Source of the DNA: Tupaia tana | Lineage: Eukaryota; Chordata; Mammalia; Scandentia; Tupaiidae | DNA: 64,000 nucleotides | Reading direction: 5' to 3' | Assembly (NCBI GenBank): GCA_026018925.1 | Contig: JAKSZU010000013.1 | Coordinates: forward strand, 79,473,791-79,537,790 | Part shown: positions 1 through 11,634 of the stretch, piece after piece | How positions within the stretch are numbered: position 1 is the stretch's first letter | Layout of the letters: every line of letters begins with the position of its first letter | Position numbers and translations under genes: made by a program | The notes under the pieces: generated by a model | What the model was told of the DNA's origin: nothing | Database searches by the model: none | Seen by the model: the letters and a program-made list of their open reading frames with translations, nothing else

Positions 1-1225
1 GATCCCAGAGCCAAGCAGAGAAAGATTGCGAGGCAGAGGGTCAGCAGCTACTTGAAAACCATCTGTGTGGTGCACAGAAAAGAAAGGGGCTGGCTCAGAG
101 GTTGCTCTGATCCATGAGGGAGGACGCACAGCAGCTAGGAATAAGGAAGGACAGAACACCACCCTATACACAGGCTCCAGTGGGGCCCATGCCATTGCCT
201 AAAGATATTTACAGAATGTGCGGTCTACAACCACACCGGCCAAGCGGAAGCACTTTGAACTGTTGAAGTGGTGCTAAGAAAGGGTGAGGCGTGGAGACTA
301 GGCTTCAAATCCGAAGACCCAGTTCTGTACCTTCTCATTTTGCAACATGGAGATGATCATATAGCTCCTATTTGGAAACAGGGGTCTTGGGGAGAAGGCA
401 ATTTAAAATAAGGGGTCCCTCTGGAGGTTCAGACTGTAAAATCAACACATTGCAGATCAAAGCAGAAATAGGCCAGTCACATAAGACACAGAAAAATACC
501 CAGCCTGCGCAAGAGTTTGATGAAAAGTATGTTTCATGCTTTTAATAATAACTGGGCACAATAGCATGTCTTCACTCCGCTATGCCTACTGGCCTCTTCG
601 CGATGAAAACTTTTACTTCTTAATGCCATTTTTAACAGCTGTAATGTGCTTTCTTATTATTCACATTATATGATTATCAGGATATAAACACTATGCTACA
701 TGAAAAAGGAAAAAAAAAAGAGCTTTGTTCGAGACTGAAATAATCATTTATAAAGAGAGGAACAGAAAGATCTCCTAACACATTCACAGGTTATTTTAAT
801 ATGTTCCAAATAAATGCCAGCAAAGGCAGTGTTTATAAATAGTATTCAAAACAGCCCCCTCCACTTTCTTGGTGAATGCGCACCAGCTTGTCAATGTCCC
901 CATTGTGCAGGGCCCAGAGCTGGATATAATTAAATCTTATTACCCAGGAAAACTTGCAGCATGGCTGGTCTGACACATTTAATGATTTATTAACTCAATT
1001 GCAAACATAATGAGAATAACTCCATGTTTGGGACTAGGGGGTGGATGAGATGATACAGTCCCATTGTTGTCCTCGAAGAGCTTATAATCCAATAGACAAG
1101 GTAAATATGGAAATAACTATAGTCCCAGATAGAAGGAAATGAACACTAAGGACACCTTCGGCAACGAGAAGCACCTGTCTCTGAACTCTTCAGGGGCCAA
1201 GTTGTGTCTGTGCCCTTTCACCTGC
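1..1225. other. Repeat-poor DNA, no gene seen
   Basis: No repeat family or coding exon is recognised. The part from about 540 to 1010 is AT-rich with many TAAT/ATTA cores and no microsatellite decay, so it could be conserved noncoding sequence. That is inference only. Confidence 0.5.
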
Positions 1226-1257
1226 AGTAAGAGACTGTCTAGCCCAGTGGTCGGAAA

Positions 1258-1490
1258 TCTGAACTTGGAGTCAGATTATGCGGGTCTAAACCCCAGCCTG
1301 GGGTCTTGCCTACCAAAAGATTTTGGTTGAATGAGCTGGTTAACTTCTCCAAACCTGTTTCCTCATCTTTAAAATCAGGGTAATAATAGTAACTATTTCA
1401 TAGGGTTGGATCAAGGTTGAGATCATGGATGTAAAACACATCTCTCAACACCTGCCACATAAGAAATTAGTATTCATCTTATTCGACTTA
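1258..1490 (+). mobile_element. MIR SINE fragment
   Basis: It shows the MIR core order: a loss-of-tRNA-head region, then TGGTTAACTTCTCCAAACCTG, TTTCCTCATCTTTAAAAT, a GGGTAATAATAGTA block and ATAGGGTTGG. Strongly diverged and of ancient mammalian age. Confidence 0.7.
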
Positions 1491-2429
1491 CTTACTTAAA
1501 ACTGCCCATAGAGACAGTCCATAGTGGGCACCACTAGTAAATGTGTGAAGAATGAAAAATACAAGAATGAAATAAAGAAATTAAGAACAAATGAATTATT
1601 TAATTAGTGAGGCTATTGTATGGGATTAAGGGTGGAAGAGCAATTATTCTTGATCAGGGAAACAAGGAGGTTTCTAAGACAATGCAGCATTTAGGAGAGC
1701 CCTGAAGGGCTAAACTTACATGCATGTGTGGAGCAGGATAGATATGCATGAAATGAGACTGGAGCCTTAGAAATAAGCCAAAGACTGTGGCATCCTTTTT
1801 TGGGGGGAAAAAAGAGCCAGTGGAGATTTTTTATTAAAAAGATTTTATTAAAAAGGTTTAATGTGATATTGGTTTCTCCAAGTGCCATTCTGGCCACACA
1901 CAAATAAGTCATAAGAGAAGAAAACAGAAAATGGGGGACCATCAGGAGGCCACCCCATCTGTTCAGTCAAGAGACCATTGGAGTTTGAACCAGGCAAAGG
2001 CAGTGGAAATGAGGAGAAGACATTAAGAATGGATAGACCATCAGGGCTAGAGGAAAAGGAGGAGTCAATGAAGACTGTGAGGTTTCTCACCTGGGAGACC
2101 AACATAGCCTTTATTATAGAGAGAGATTGTTATTTGAACATAGAGAGAAAACGGCACATAAACAAAACAATTGTTCAGTTGCTTCTCCTGAATCATATAA
2201 TCCTAGATTATCATGGTGGATGAAAGCAGCCCCCCAAACACTCACCATCTGCTGCATCAATTTTGCTCATCTGTGTCCTAATTCCGAAGCAGCTTCAGGA
2301 CATCTCTTATTCTTAGAAAGGTCAGCCTTATACTGAGTTAAAATCTGCTTTCCTATCATTTCCATCCTTTGGTCCCAGTTTTAGCTTCTGGAAACACAGA
2401 TCGAATATGAACCCTCTTCGTCAAGGCTG
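1491..2429. other. No recognised feature
   Basis: Unique-looking sequence. Short open frames overlap each other on both strands with no codon or splice support. Confidence 0.5.
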
Positions 2430-2454
2430 TTTTTTTTTTTTTTTGGGGGGGGGG
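2430..2454 (+). repeat. T15-G10 homopolymer junction
   Basis: Fifteen T run directly into ten G. One of several G/C runs of 10 or more bases in the window. Confidence 0.95.
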
Positions 2455-2869
2455 TCCCAGTCACTCAGCTGGCTAAACAAGAATACCATCTTTTTTTTTT
2501 TTTTATTTGTCCATAAAAATAGCATGAAGTACTTTATTGAATACTTTAGTGAAATAAAATACAGTGTGTTTGCCTCTTTCTATTATCATCTCAAACTGGA
2601 CCCCTAAAAATGTGGAGAGGGTCTAGTTATATCAGTGGTCAAAAACGAGTTCAACAGCTGTCGATTTTTGCATAGGTACTCAAGAACTCTGTTTAATAAT
2701 CATCCTGAAATTTTCCCCAAGATCACCAAGTTGACTAAATCAGTTCTAATAGAACTGTAGTGGATAATAACTCCTCCGGGAATCCCATAGAGCTGCCATC
2801 ACTCTTAGGAAAAGCATCTGCTGCATTTATGTTCTTGATCACACCATGCCAGATCTACTATCCGGCAGA

Positions 2870-3185
2870 CCTTCACATTTGCTGACCCTTACGCTTGCTC
2901 TTTCTATGGCTAGTTCTCATCACTTGGGTTTGTCTCCAATATCCCCATCCCAAGGGGACTTTCCTGACCACTGAATCTAGACTCACCTATCCTCATACAG
3001 TTTCCCATCACCCTGCTTCATTGTTTGTGTAGCGTTTAAGAACTATCTGTTTATGTATTTGTTTATTGTAAATGAGAAGCCTCCCAAGGGTAGGGATACT
3101 GCCTGAAGTGTTTTAGACCAGCGCCAGCAATGCTGCCTGGCACAGAGCCTGAATAGGTGCTTGCTGAGTAAGTGTGTGAACGGTC
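2870..3185 (+). mobile_element. L2 LINE 3' end fragment
   Basis: Matches the L2 tail pattern: TTTCCTGACCACTGAATCTAG, a GGGTAGGGATACTGCCTG block, CTGCCTGGCACAGAGCC and a final GTGCTTGCTGAGTAAGTGTG. No coding capacity remains. Confidence 0.65.
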
Positions 3186-3806
3186 ACTGAAGGTGAATTC
3201 TAACCGTCCAGACTCTACTACTTTTGGCTTTCACAATTCCCAGGATGACGTTATTGCCTTCTCCAGAGTTTCCTGTCATATCCACTTTGCCAGGCAATTT
3301 TTCCTAGTTGGTCCAAATTAGATCCAAAACAGAGGTTCCCCAAGTCTCTTCCACTTCTGACTGAAAGATGAAATTATCAGCCAAATCAAGCAAGACAAAA
3401 TAGCTCAAATGCCCTCTGTGAGGATGAATGAAACTCCTAACAGATACTACTCACACTTCCCCTCCCGTGGAAAGGCCACATAAACTTCTCCTACCATCAT
3501 TCATGCTCCCCAGATCCAAGAAGGGGCTGGATCTGTTCTGGCACCATCAAAGCCAGTTTGCCAGACTGACTGACCTCCTTCTCTCTGACACTAGTTCTTG
3601 CTCTGCAAGGCAATTCCACATGGGAAAGTTCCCAGTTCAAGTCCAGAGAGCCTCTGAGTGTACCAGGCACATGTCTGCCCATAATTCAGGGTTGGCTGAC
3701 ATCTGGAGGTGGATCATATAATTGGAACTCTGTTTAATGTGATATCTGTTAAATAGAAGAGAAAATAAAATTTTTTGTTTAAATAAATAAGCTTTTTTAA
3801 AAAAGC
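3186..3806. other. No recognised feature
   Basis: An open frame of 97 codons at 3428-3721 overlaps antisense frames and has no family resemblance. Treated as chance. Confidence 0.5.
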
Positions 3807-3817
3807 AAAAATAAATA

Positions 3818-4078
3818 GGGACCAGCAATTGGAGTAATGGCTATGTCACTGGACTCTCATGTAATCGACTGTGGTTCGAGTCCCAGACCTGGTGGCTTAA
3901 ACTCATGCCGGGCGCGTGTGCATATGTGCCCAAGATCCCGAGAGGAGAATGGAGGAGAAGGGATTGTGGTGTGGCCATCCCTCTAGGGGGTGATTTTTCA
4001 CTTTCTGTCTCTCTGTCTTTCTCTCTTTCTGGTGAGCGCACACGTCCTATAGCAAAAACCTCTCAAAATAAAAAAATT
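3818..4078 (+). mobile_element. tSINE-L copy
   Basis: Full-length: tRNA-like head with B box GGTTCGAGTCC, body, CT-rich tract and CCTATAGC end. It is flanked by an 11-bp direct repeat AAAAATAAATA (3807-3817 and 4079-4089), although that repeat is A-rich and so weak as a TSD. Confidence 0.85.
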
Positions 4079-4115
4079 AAAAATAAATAAAATTTAATTT
4101 TAAAATTAATACAGG

Positions 4116-4367
4116 GGGTCAGCAGGTGGTGTGATGTTAAAGCACTGAATTCCCACCTGGCTGACTATGATTTTAGGCTTGGACCTGGTGGCTTGAAAAT
4201 AATGCTGGGTGCATGCGCATGAATGGCAAAAATCTCAAGAGGAGAAAGGCTTACAGCATGACCATCCCTCCCATGGGAGGGATGGGATTTTTCTCACTTT
4301 CCCTCTCTGTCTCCAACAAGCACATGTTCCCTATAGCAAAATCTAAAAAAATAAATAAAGTAAAATT
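4116..4367 (+). mobile_element. tSINE-L copy, diverged, 13-bp TSD
   Basis: Starts GGGTCAGCAGGTGG and ends CCTATAGCAAAATC plus an A-rich tail. A perfect TSD AAATTAATACAGG lies at 4103-4115 and 4368-4380. It sits in tandem with the previous copy. Confidence 0.9.
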
Positions 4368-4471
4368 AAATTAATACAGGATAGGAAAGGCTATCTTAGA
4401 GATGTGCAATGCATTTATTCTTTTATGCTTTTATTGTTAATGTTGTAATGTCTCTAATTAGTAAAGCTATG

Positions 4472-4490
4472 AAAAGGCTTTCTTTCTTTC

Positions 4491-4521
<31 letters not shown>

Positions 4522-4773
4522 GGAGAGGTTTTTGCTATAGGGCACGTGCACTCACCAGCAAGACAGAAAGAGACAGAGAGACAGAAAGCGAGAAATCAAC
4601 CCCCGGGGGGGATGGCCACGCCACAATCCCTTTCCTCCATTCTCCTCTTGGCATCTTGGGCACACACGCACATGCGCCCGGCCTAAGTTTAAGTCACCGG
4701 GTCCAGGACGCAAACTGCAGTTGACTACATGGGAGTCCAGCGACATAGCCATTATGCTAACTGCTGGTCCCAT
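4472..4773 (-). mobile_element. tSINE-L copy with TC-rich tail
   Basis: Reverse copy ending CTAACTGCTGGTCCC. Its tail has grown into a T-run plus a CTTT microsatellite (4480-4521). AAGCTATG occurs on both sides (4464-4471, 4774-4781). Confidence 0.85.
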
Positions 4774-4781
4774 AAGCTATG

Positions 4782-5265
4782 TATAGGTTTTCTGAAGCTG
4801 ACTATGGAGGCTTGTGAAAATATACCAGCAATTACCAACATGAGCATACCCCAAAAGATTATTTGTATTTTTTTTTTTTAGCAGCTCTATAGGAAAATGT
4901 TCTGATTATCCCACGTTGGATAGAGAATGGAACCTCCAAGAATCCCAGCTTAGGTTGCCACTCAGAATGTAGAGGAAATACAATATATACCAGAGGGAAG
5001 GAAATTGGGAGCCAAGGAGAGATCCAGGAGAGAATAGGCGTGGAGAGAAATAGAAGGTGGAAAGGCAAACCAAGAAGTAGTATGAGAGGATACGCGGGTC
5101 TATGAGGCTCTTAGCTGATTTGGAGTCGTCTCAGTTTTCCCATTATAACTGGTGATTTATCTGTTTCCTCCTCAGCAAGCTCCTGGTGGGCAGGACCCAC
5201 ATCTCATCTGAATCTCTCACACCTAACAGAGGACCCTAAGAGGATAGAGTAGCAAAGAGTTTTGA
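4782..5265. other. No recognised feature
   Basis: Unique-looking sequence without a convincing frame or repeat. Confidence 0.45.
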
Positions 5266-5269
5266 GTAT

Positions 5270-5430
5270 TTATTCTGACAAACATTCTTCTAGGTACTTT
5301 CCATGTATGAATACATCCAGTTCTAACAGACATCCAGCAAGTGCATACCGTGTTCTCCACATACAGATGAAGAAACTAAAACACTGAGAGATTCAGGTAC
5401 TCTGATGGAATCACTCTGAGCCCATCTGAA
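5270..5430 (-). mobile_element. MIR fragment
   Basis: Antisense MIR: TTCTAGGTACTTTCCATGTATG, then ACAGATGAAGAAACTAAAAC with the expected spacing. Confidence 0.65.
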
Positions 5431-5574
5431 ATCCTAACTCTCACTCAAACACAACCCTCATTTTTGAGAAACTAGGTTTCTCGGATTTGTAACTGCCCAT
5501 ACCAATATGATTTTCCTTTTCTCTAATTCTTAAAATGCAGGGGAAAGGCAGAAAAATAAAATGAGTTTATATTT

Positions 5575-5784
5575 ATTGAACTTTTTTTCTCTGTGCCAAG
5601 GACTTCCTCATACTACCTAATTGAAACATTTTCATAACCATTCGAAACAGATGCTGTTTATCTCCATTTCACAGATGAGAACATCAAAGCTCAGAAAAAG
5701 GAATGGCTTTTCCCAGGCTCCTACAGTTGGTTAGTTGCAGAAGCAAAATTTGAGTTCAGGTCTGTCTAATAACCATGCCTTTCA
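5575..5784 (-). mobile_element. MIR fragment
   Basis: Antisense MIR: TGTGCCAAGGACTTC, CATTTCACAGATGAGAACA, then AGTTGGTTAGTTGCAG in the place of the usual CACAGCTAGTAAGTGGCAG. Confidence 0.65.
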
Positions 5785-6225
5785 AGGTAGCCAGTCTTCA
5801 AGATAACTCCAAAAGATGCCACCTCCTGTCGTGAACCTTTAAGAAATGCCCTCCCTGGTCATTGGTATCAGAGTTGGTCTCCATGACCAACAAAATAAAG
5901 TGGCAGTGATGCTACATGGCCTTAGAAACTATAGGAGTCGACAGAATCATAAAAGAGGTGTAGACTTCTGTTTGTCTCTGTCATTTTCAGATCACTCTCT
6001 CAGGGAGCAGCCAGGACCGTGTCACGAGGACCACATAGCAAGGATCTGAGGTGTGTTGCCAGTAGACATAAGAATGAGCCACTTTGAATGTGCACCCTCC
6101 AAACTCCACTTGACCCAGTTAAGCTGCTCTTAAATTTCTGTTTCAGAAATCTTGGAAAATAATAAACTCTTGTTTTAAGGTGCTAAGTGTTGGAATAATT
6201 TGTTCCACAGCAATGCATAGCAAAA
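5785..6225 (+). mobile_element. MLT1-type MaLR LTR
   Basis: Ends in the diagnostic MLT1 3' order: AATAATAAACTCTTG, then TTTTAAGGTGCTAAGTGTTGG and AATTTGTTCCACAGCAATGC. The upstream CAGATCACTCTCTCAGGGAG and CGTGTCACGAGGAC also fit. No internal genes. Confidence 0.75.
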
Positions 6226-6960
6226 ACATCTTGTTCTCTCCTCTGGTGGGGAAGCTACAAACCAGGCATTTGTACTAATGAAGCTTCCTCACCTCCCTGG
6301 GATCATTCCCTGTTCTTCTTGTGTCCAGAGCTCATTCCTGAACTCAGTCAGTAGCCATCAAAGAATAGGCAGGCATCTGTGTGATGACTTATTAGTTGAG
6401 ATAAGCCCAGAACTGACATTAGATACATAAGAGAAAAAGAAACTAGAGTCAACCTTTGTAATACTGAACCTGTCCCTGTGGAAGGAATTTGGTGCCTACA
6501 GGAAGACATCTTGTTCATCCTGCACATTTTTTACTATACCACTTCAAGGAAACCACAGACAATGAAGCAATTTGTGTTTTGGTAAAACTCAGGAAGTCCA
6601 ATTTTCAAAGGAAATGAATGTAATACATTTAATTAGGGTTACTGTGACCATGGGAAGACAAGAGCTCTTTCCCAAGCTTGTCACATTCCTGTTGTTGCTG
6701 CTTCCAATTGAGACAGCACAAGAAGCTGTGGAGTGGGTCTACTGGTGCTTAAACCACTACCATAAGACGATCATCTGTCTCTGAAACACAAGTTCCAGGA
6801 AATGAGGAGTCCAGACAGAGGAAGAAAGAGAGAAAGCCACCTGAGCCATGCCCTCCTTCCTCTCCCCAGTGTTCACCTAGCTCCCAGTGCAAAATTAATA
6901 AAATAAAATAAAAATTTTCCTGGACACTCAAAAAGGGGAGTGGACATTTCCTTTGTAAAC
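6226..6960. other. No recognised feature
   Basis: Unique-looking sequence. The only regularity is a short AATAAAATAAAATAAA stretch near 6897. Confidence 0.45.
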
Positions 6961-6964
6961 GTCC

Positions 6965-7135
6965 TTCTTGGTACCAAGTCCTGTGTTTTTCTCACTAGTG
7001 GCTCACAAGAACCCTGTCAGGTAGGAATGGCAATCACTATGTGTATAGACAAGGAGGAGATGCTCAAGGAGATAAAGTCCCTATTGGAAGTCATGTAGGT
7101 AGTGAATTCGAATTTGAATTAAAATTCTTGATGTG
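6965..7135 (-). mobile_element. MIR fragment
   Basis: Antisense MIR pattern: CAAGTCCTGTGTTTTTCTC, AACCCTGTCAGGTAGG, then GTCATGTAGGTAGTGAATTC. Diverged. Confidence 0.55.
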
Positions 7136-7261
7136 TGGCCACTCAACCTCTCCTTTTTCCACACAGTCTTTTAGATACTTACAGAAAGATCTGGGATGAA
7201 GGATCCTAGTCTCAGACCCTCACTACCCCAGCAAGCAGAAGATCCCATGAGGAGGCAGCAG

Positions 7262-7400
7262 TGGGCAGTGGAAAGTTATGGGTCCCATGCCAAGACCAAC
7301 TTGGCCATTTGCTGTCCATATGACTCGGGCTCATCTCAATTATCCTGAGCCTCTGCTCCAGCTCAATAATATTAGGATTGTTGAGATGAATAAAAGAGAA
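7262..7400 (+). mobile_element. MIR fragment
   Basis: Sense MIR: GTGGAAAGTTATGGGTCC, GGCCATTTGCTGTCCATATG, TCCTGAGCCTCTG and AATAATATTAGG in order. Confidence 0.5.
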
Positions 7401-7526
7401 AACACATGAGACACATTGAGCAAAATAAATGAAGAAAGAAATAAATATAATGCCTAGGAGAGTGGACAATTTCTTCCTCCTCACCCCTGCCTCCCAGAGT
7501 TTTGACACGATGTTGGTGATAGGGAT

Positions 7527-7600
7527 GCTTCCAAGGACTCAAACCATGGTCAGCCATGTGGGAGTCCAGTAATATAACCACTACACCACCTGCTGGTCCC
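7527..7600 (-). mobile_element. tSINE head fragment
   Basis: Only the tRNA-like head remains: GGACTCAAACCATGGTCAGC (B box side) to CCACCTGCTGGTCCC (5' end). The 3' part is missing, so this copy is truncated. Confidence 0.8.
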
Positions 7601-7664
7601 TTTGCTTGCTTTTTAACAGTTTCTTTTGATGAAATAAGAAAAGAATTTATTGTCAGAAATCTTG

Positions 7665-7760
7665 TATTTCAATCCTAGGTCTGTCGCCTACTGGCTGTGT
7701 GACCCCAGAGAGCCATCTAACCTCTCTGAGGCTAATGGGTTTTTGTCAGGATGTAGTAAG
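7665..7760 (+). mobile_element. MIR core fragment
   Basis: TCAATCCTAGGTCTGTCGCC followed by TACTGGCTGTGTGACC and TAACCTCTCTGAGGC is the MIR core. Confidence 0.65.
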
Positions 7761-8925
7761 CTAATTTGTGTGACTGGTGAAGAACTGGAGCCAGGGATGG
7801 CATGGTCCCTCTCACACTGAGCAGGGAGTTTCAATGTGGAGCTTGGGCTGATGTTTAATTTTCTTTGCTTACAGGGAAATTCAGAGCATTACCTTTACTC
7901 TCATCCCCTTGTATAATAAAAGCCACCTCCTGTAAAGACCACAGCCCTTGTGGGATGCTCCTGTGGTGTGTCTCTTGCTCAGGTAGAAGGACCCTCCCGG
8001 ACAATGAGACTAGTCAGTCCAACTTGCCAGCCTAACACCAGGTGATCTCAATGCTGGTGATACTGGCATCTTAGTGACCAATATGTGAAATTCTTTTTTT
8101 TTTTTTTTTCCTCACCTGTGATTCAACAAGTTTCTGGTTATCAGTGGAGGGATTGCTTCAGCATTTAAGATGTTTCTCCTGAATATTGTACTGCTCTCTG
8201 GCCACGAAGGGCAATCTTTGCATCTAAGGAACCTTGACGTTCTGCCGACCAAACCAAGTGTCAGTTGCAAAAATAACAGCACCGTGGGTGTCTCCCAATT
8301 TATGAAAATATGTAAAGCTAATGGCTGGAAATGTTTCAGCTCTAAATTTGTCCTTATACTTATGGTGCCTGGTAGTGCTTGCCTGTGCTAGAATCTGGTA
8401 TTGAATTATGTCTCATATACTTAGCTATTTTAAATTTCATGTATCAATATTTTATGGTGTTCCACAAATAGTCCAATTCAAGACATAAATAATGTCAGCT
8501 CCACTGCCTCTCTTGTCCATCTCTGCCTGCCCACAGTTCAAGCTACACAGTAGCTGTGAAATGAAGACACTGACTCATAGATCGTAGAAGGGCAGAAAAG
8601 AAGTAATTGCCACGTCCTCCATTCCTGTAAGCCCACATTCTCCACTGTACAATGGATCTCACCCCTTCCCAGCTGTTCAAGGCTGTTCACTCTTCTCCAT
8701 CAAATGCTGCATTTTTCAGATCCTTCTTATAGACAAATTCTTCAAATGCTGCCAAAGTTTACCATCAACAGATCTTCTTCCTTTTTTACTTCCAGTCATT
8801 GCAATCAGATTTTAGTCCCATCATTCTCCAGGAAGAAGTCTTGCAAGGACACCCCAAGATGACCACATGGCAAAAGCCAATAGCCAATACTTAGTTCTTC
8901 CCTCTCTCAAACTCTTGACTTTTAT
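7761..8925. other. No recognised feature
   Basis: Unique-looking sequence with a T17 run at 8094-8110. A 73-codon frame at 8170 has no family resemblance. Confidence 0.45.
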
Positions 8926-8929
8926 TCTC

Positions 8930-9970
8930 TTTCTTGAAACACTTCCTTCATTTGGCTCCCAGTATATTACTCTCTTGTGCTTTTCTTCCCTGCCTCACCT
9001 GACACTCATTCCTGGTCCCCTCCACCTACTGCCTCTTGTGCTTCAGTTTGGGCTCTTGGACTGCTTCTTTTGTATCTATTTTCACTCTGGGGGTGGGGGG
9101 GGATAATGACAATTTCCACCTCTGTGCTTCAAATGCCAACTGTGCTCTTGAATTTATGGCTCCAACCTGGATCTACCTATGAATCCAGACTTTTACCCAT
9201 GACTGCCTACTTGATAGCTCCCCTTGCACATCTAAGTGGCCTCTTAGATACAACAAGCCCAACATCAGGCTTCTGGTTCCCCTGCTTTTAAATTTCCTTC
9301 CCACACTTTTGCCCATTGTGGAAATGGTGACTCCATCCTTCCAGGCATCCAAACTTGGAATTCCTTGGCTCTTCTTTCTCTCCCATCCAACCCATCAGCA
9401 AGTCCTCTGAGCTCAACCATCAAAATGCATCTTGCATCTGACCACTGCATCCATCTTGGCTGGACTTAGCTGGATTCCAGTAGTAGGCTCCTCACTGAGC
9501 ACCCTGCTTCCCCCAGAAACCTTTCATTCTGTTCTCCGCCAGCCACGAGTGGTCCCATGAATACGTGCTCATATCATATCCTTCCTTTGCCCCATATCCT
9601 CTGCAGCCATCTGTGGCAATGTCATCTTATCAGAGAGCCCTTCCTTAATCACCCTGTTAAAATATTAATCTCCAATGTCTTTACCCAACTTTCTCTTCAC
9701 AGACATGTTATACATTTATTTGCCATGTATGTACATGTAAAAAATATGGATATATATATATAGCAGTACATGCCATATATATGTATATAGGCTAAATAAA
9801 TACACAGCATGCCTGGTACATTGAGATTTTATATATAAACAGTCTTTGCATGAATGCTAACACTTTATCTTTTATATTCACTACAGAATCCCTAACACCT
9901 CAAATTGGCTCCCTAAATACTTGTTGAATGAATAAATGAATGACCCCAATATAAGAAATGCCAAAACAGA
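8930..9970 (+). mobile_element. L2 LINE, 3' portion
   Basis: Long decayed L2. The 3' signature reads TTATCAGAGAGCCCTTCCTTAATCACC (9628 onward), then ACTACAGAATCCCTAACACC and ACTTGTTGAATGAATAAATG. The pyrimidine-rich upstream stretch matches L2 ORF2 3' sequence. All frames are broken. Confidence 0.6.
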
Positions 9971-10495
9971 AGTATGAACACAATACAGGGCATGATTAGC
10001 TGACTGGAGAGGAAGTGGTCAGCATATTCCCTGGTCTAGAGGATAGGACGTTGTTAGGCACGAATTTAAGAACACATCAATAGCAAAGTAGGAATTCCGC
10101 GCATTGAAGCTTGGACTTAATCCTGGTTCAGGTATCACCATTCTCAGGCATTCGTTTCTTTGTGCCTGACATCCAAACTCTTTTCACATGGAGGAGACCC
10201 AGCCCTTGAGTCTTCCACCCACTCACTACCCAGTAGAAACAGGTTCAAAACTGTGAGCCCAGGACAACTTTAATGCCCGTGGTTCAGCCCACTCAGAAGA
10301 CGGGCAATAAAGAAATGTGCTCAGAGATGTTAAAGAGCACATTTGGTCAAACCAGTCCTGCCAAAGATTTAACATTGCTGGGAATCATTTGTTCTGTTGG
10401 AACAGCTGAAACCAGGTGTGCTCCGAGGAAAAGGAATCTTGCCCATTCGCAGAGGGGGCACTGCCTCTGCTCTGGAGAGAGCAGGTTAATTTCAG

Positions 10496-10532
10496 CAGCT
10501 GCCACTAGAGGTCTATTCACAGCTAAAAATAA
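10496..10532. promoter_or_regulatory. E-box plus MEF2-like site
   Basis: CAGCTG (10496-10501) lies 21 bp before CTAAAAATAA (10523-10532), which fits the MEF2 consensus. The pairing resembles muscle enhancers. Chance matches are common, so this is suggestive only. Confidence 0.25.
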
Positions 10533-10674
10533 GAGGCATGACTCCTGCAGGTTTCCCGGGTTCCTAAGGAGCCGCCTTCCTAGGATCTGCACCCCAAGCA
10601 TGCTGAACTCACATCACAGCAGCCAGTCCCCTTGCTGTGACCCTTTGACTCCCAGAAATCCCACGTTGGACATG

Positions 10675-10701
10675 CCCCCCCCCCCCCCCACACACACACA
10701 C
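10675..10701 (+). repeat. C15 plus (CA)n tract
   Basis: Fifteen C, then about six CA dinucleotides. Confidence 0.95.
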
Positions 10702-10909
10702 CAAACTGCCATGGAGGGACAGCCGCTTGAAAGTGCTGTCAGGAACCATGGTTTGAAGGCACAGACAGAGATGAGATGGTTTCAGGCCACTAAATAAGCA
10801 TCCCTACAGTCAGTAAGTAGTAGTACTAGCAATGACCCAAAGAAGGTCTTATTCCTTTCACACAGTATTTCCCCAACAGTCTATCTATGAATCAAGTTGT
10901 TTTCAAGCC

Positions 10910-10933
10910 AAAAAAAAAAAGGGGGGGGGGGGG
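10910..10933 (+). repeat. A11-G13 homopolymer junction
   Basis: Eleven A run directly into thirteen G. Confidence 0.95.
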
Positions 10934-11204
10934 AGGAAAGCTCACAATCTGAAGGAATCCTTCAAGACTCCTATGAGTAGTGAATTGGTAACTTGGACTA
11001 ATATGACTGTGTGATAAATGCATGCATGCCTCAGGGTTGCTTTAAGTGGTTCTCAGACTTGTCTGTAGGTGAATTAGAAGTATCAGTCCTGTGTGTTTTA
11101 GAGTTCAGCTATGCCTTATATCCACTATATGAAGATCCACTCTATACTTTTTTATTTATGTAAAATTTACATAACATAAAATTTGCTGTTTTTCAAAGTA
11201 TTTA

Positions 11205-11360
11205 TTGAATTTTATTTATCATTATTATTTTAAACTTGCTACAGGGCATGTATGCTCATCAGAGAAAGAGAGGGAAAGTAAGGAAGCAAGCTGCCAGGTC
11301 TGGGACTCGAACTGCAGTTAGCCATGTAGAAGTCTGTACTTCAACCACCACCTGCTGGCT
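11205..11360 (-). mobile_element. tSINE-S copy
   Basis: T/A-rich tail (TTTATTTATCATTATTATTT), GGGAAAGTAAGGAAGCAAGC, then head complement ending CCACCTGCTGGCTCCC. Inserted in the old L1. Confidence 0.8.
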
Positions 11361-11373
11361 CCCATTTTAACTA

Positions 11374-11634
11374 CTTTTTTTTTTTCAGAGGTTTTTGTTA
11401 TAGCGCGTGTGTGCTTGCCAGAAAGACAGAGAGAGACAGAAAGCGAGAAATCACCCTCCCCCCCACAGGGGAGATGGCCATGCCACAATCCCTTCTCCTC
11501 CACTCTCCTCTTGGGATCTTGGGCACACACGCATATGCGCTTGGCGTGAGTTTAAGTCACCAGGTCCAGGACTTGAACTGCAGTCGACTACATGGGAGCC
11601 CAGCAACATAGCCATTACGCCAACTGCTGGTCCC
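11374..11634 (-). mobile_element. tSINE-L copy, 12-bp TSD
   Basis: Full-length reverse copy. Perfect TSD CCATTTTAACTA at 11362-11373 and 11635-11646. Inserted into L1M right beside the older tSINE-S. Confidence 0.92.

Larger units (their letters stand above)
9971..11140. other. Repeat-poor DNA with chance open frame
   Basis: Holds a 174-codon open frame (10273-10797) that runs into a C15/CA tract. I see no domain, splice context or codon bias, so I do not call a gene. Confidence 0.45.

Noticed and set aside
10273-10797. 174-codon open frame
   Set aside because: It runs through a C15/CA tract, shows no domain or codon bias and has no splice or promoter context. An 84-codon antisense frame overlaps it. 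Chance is likely.
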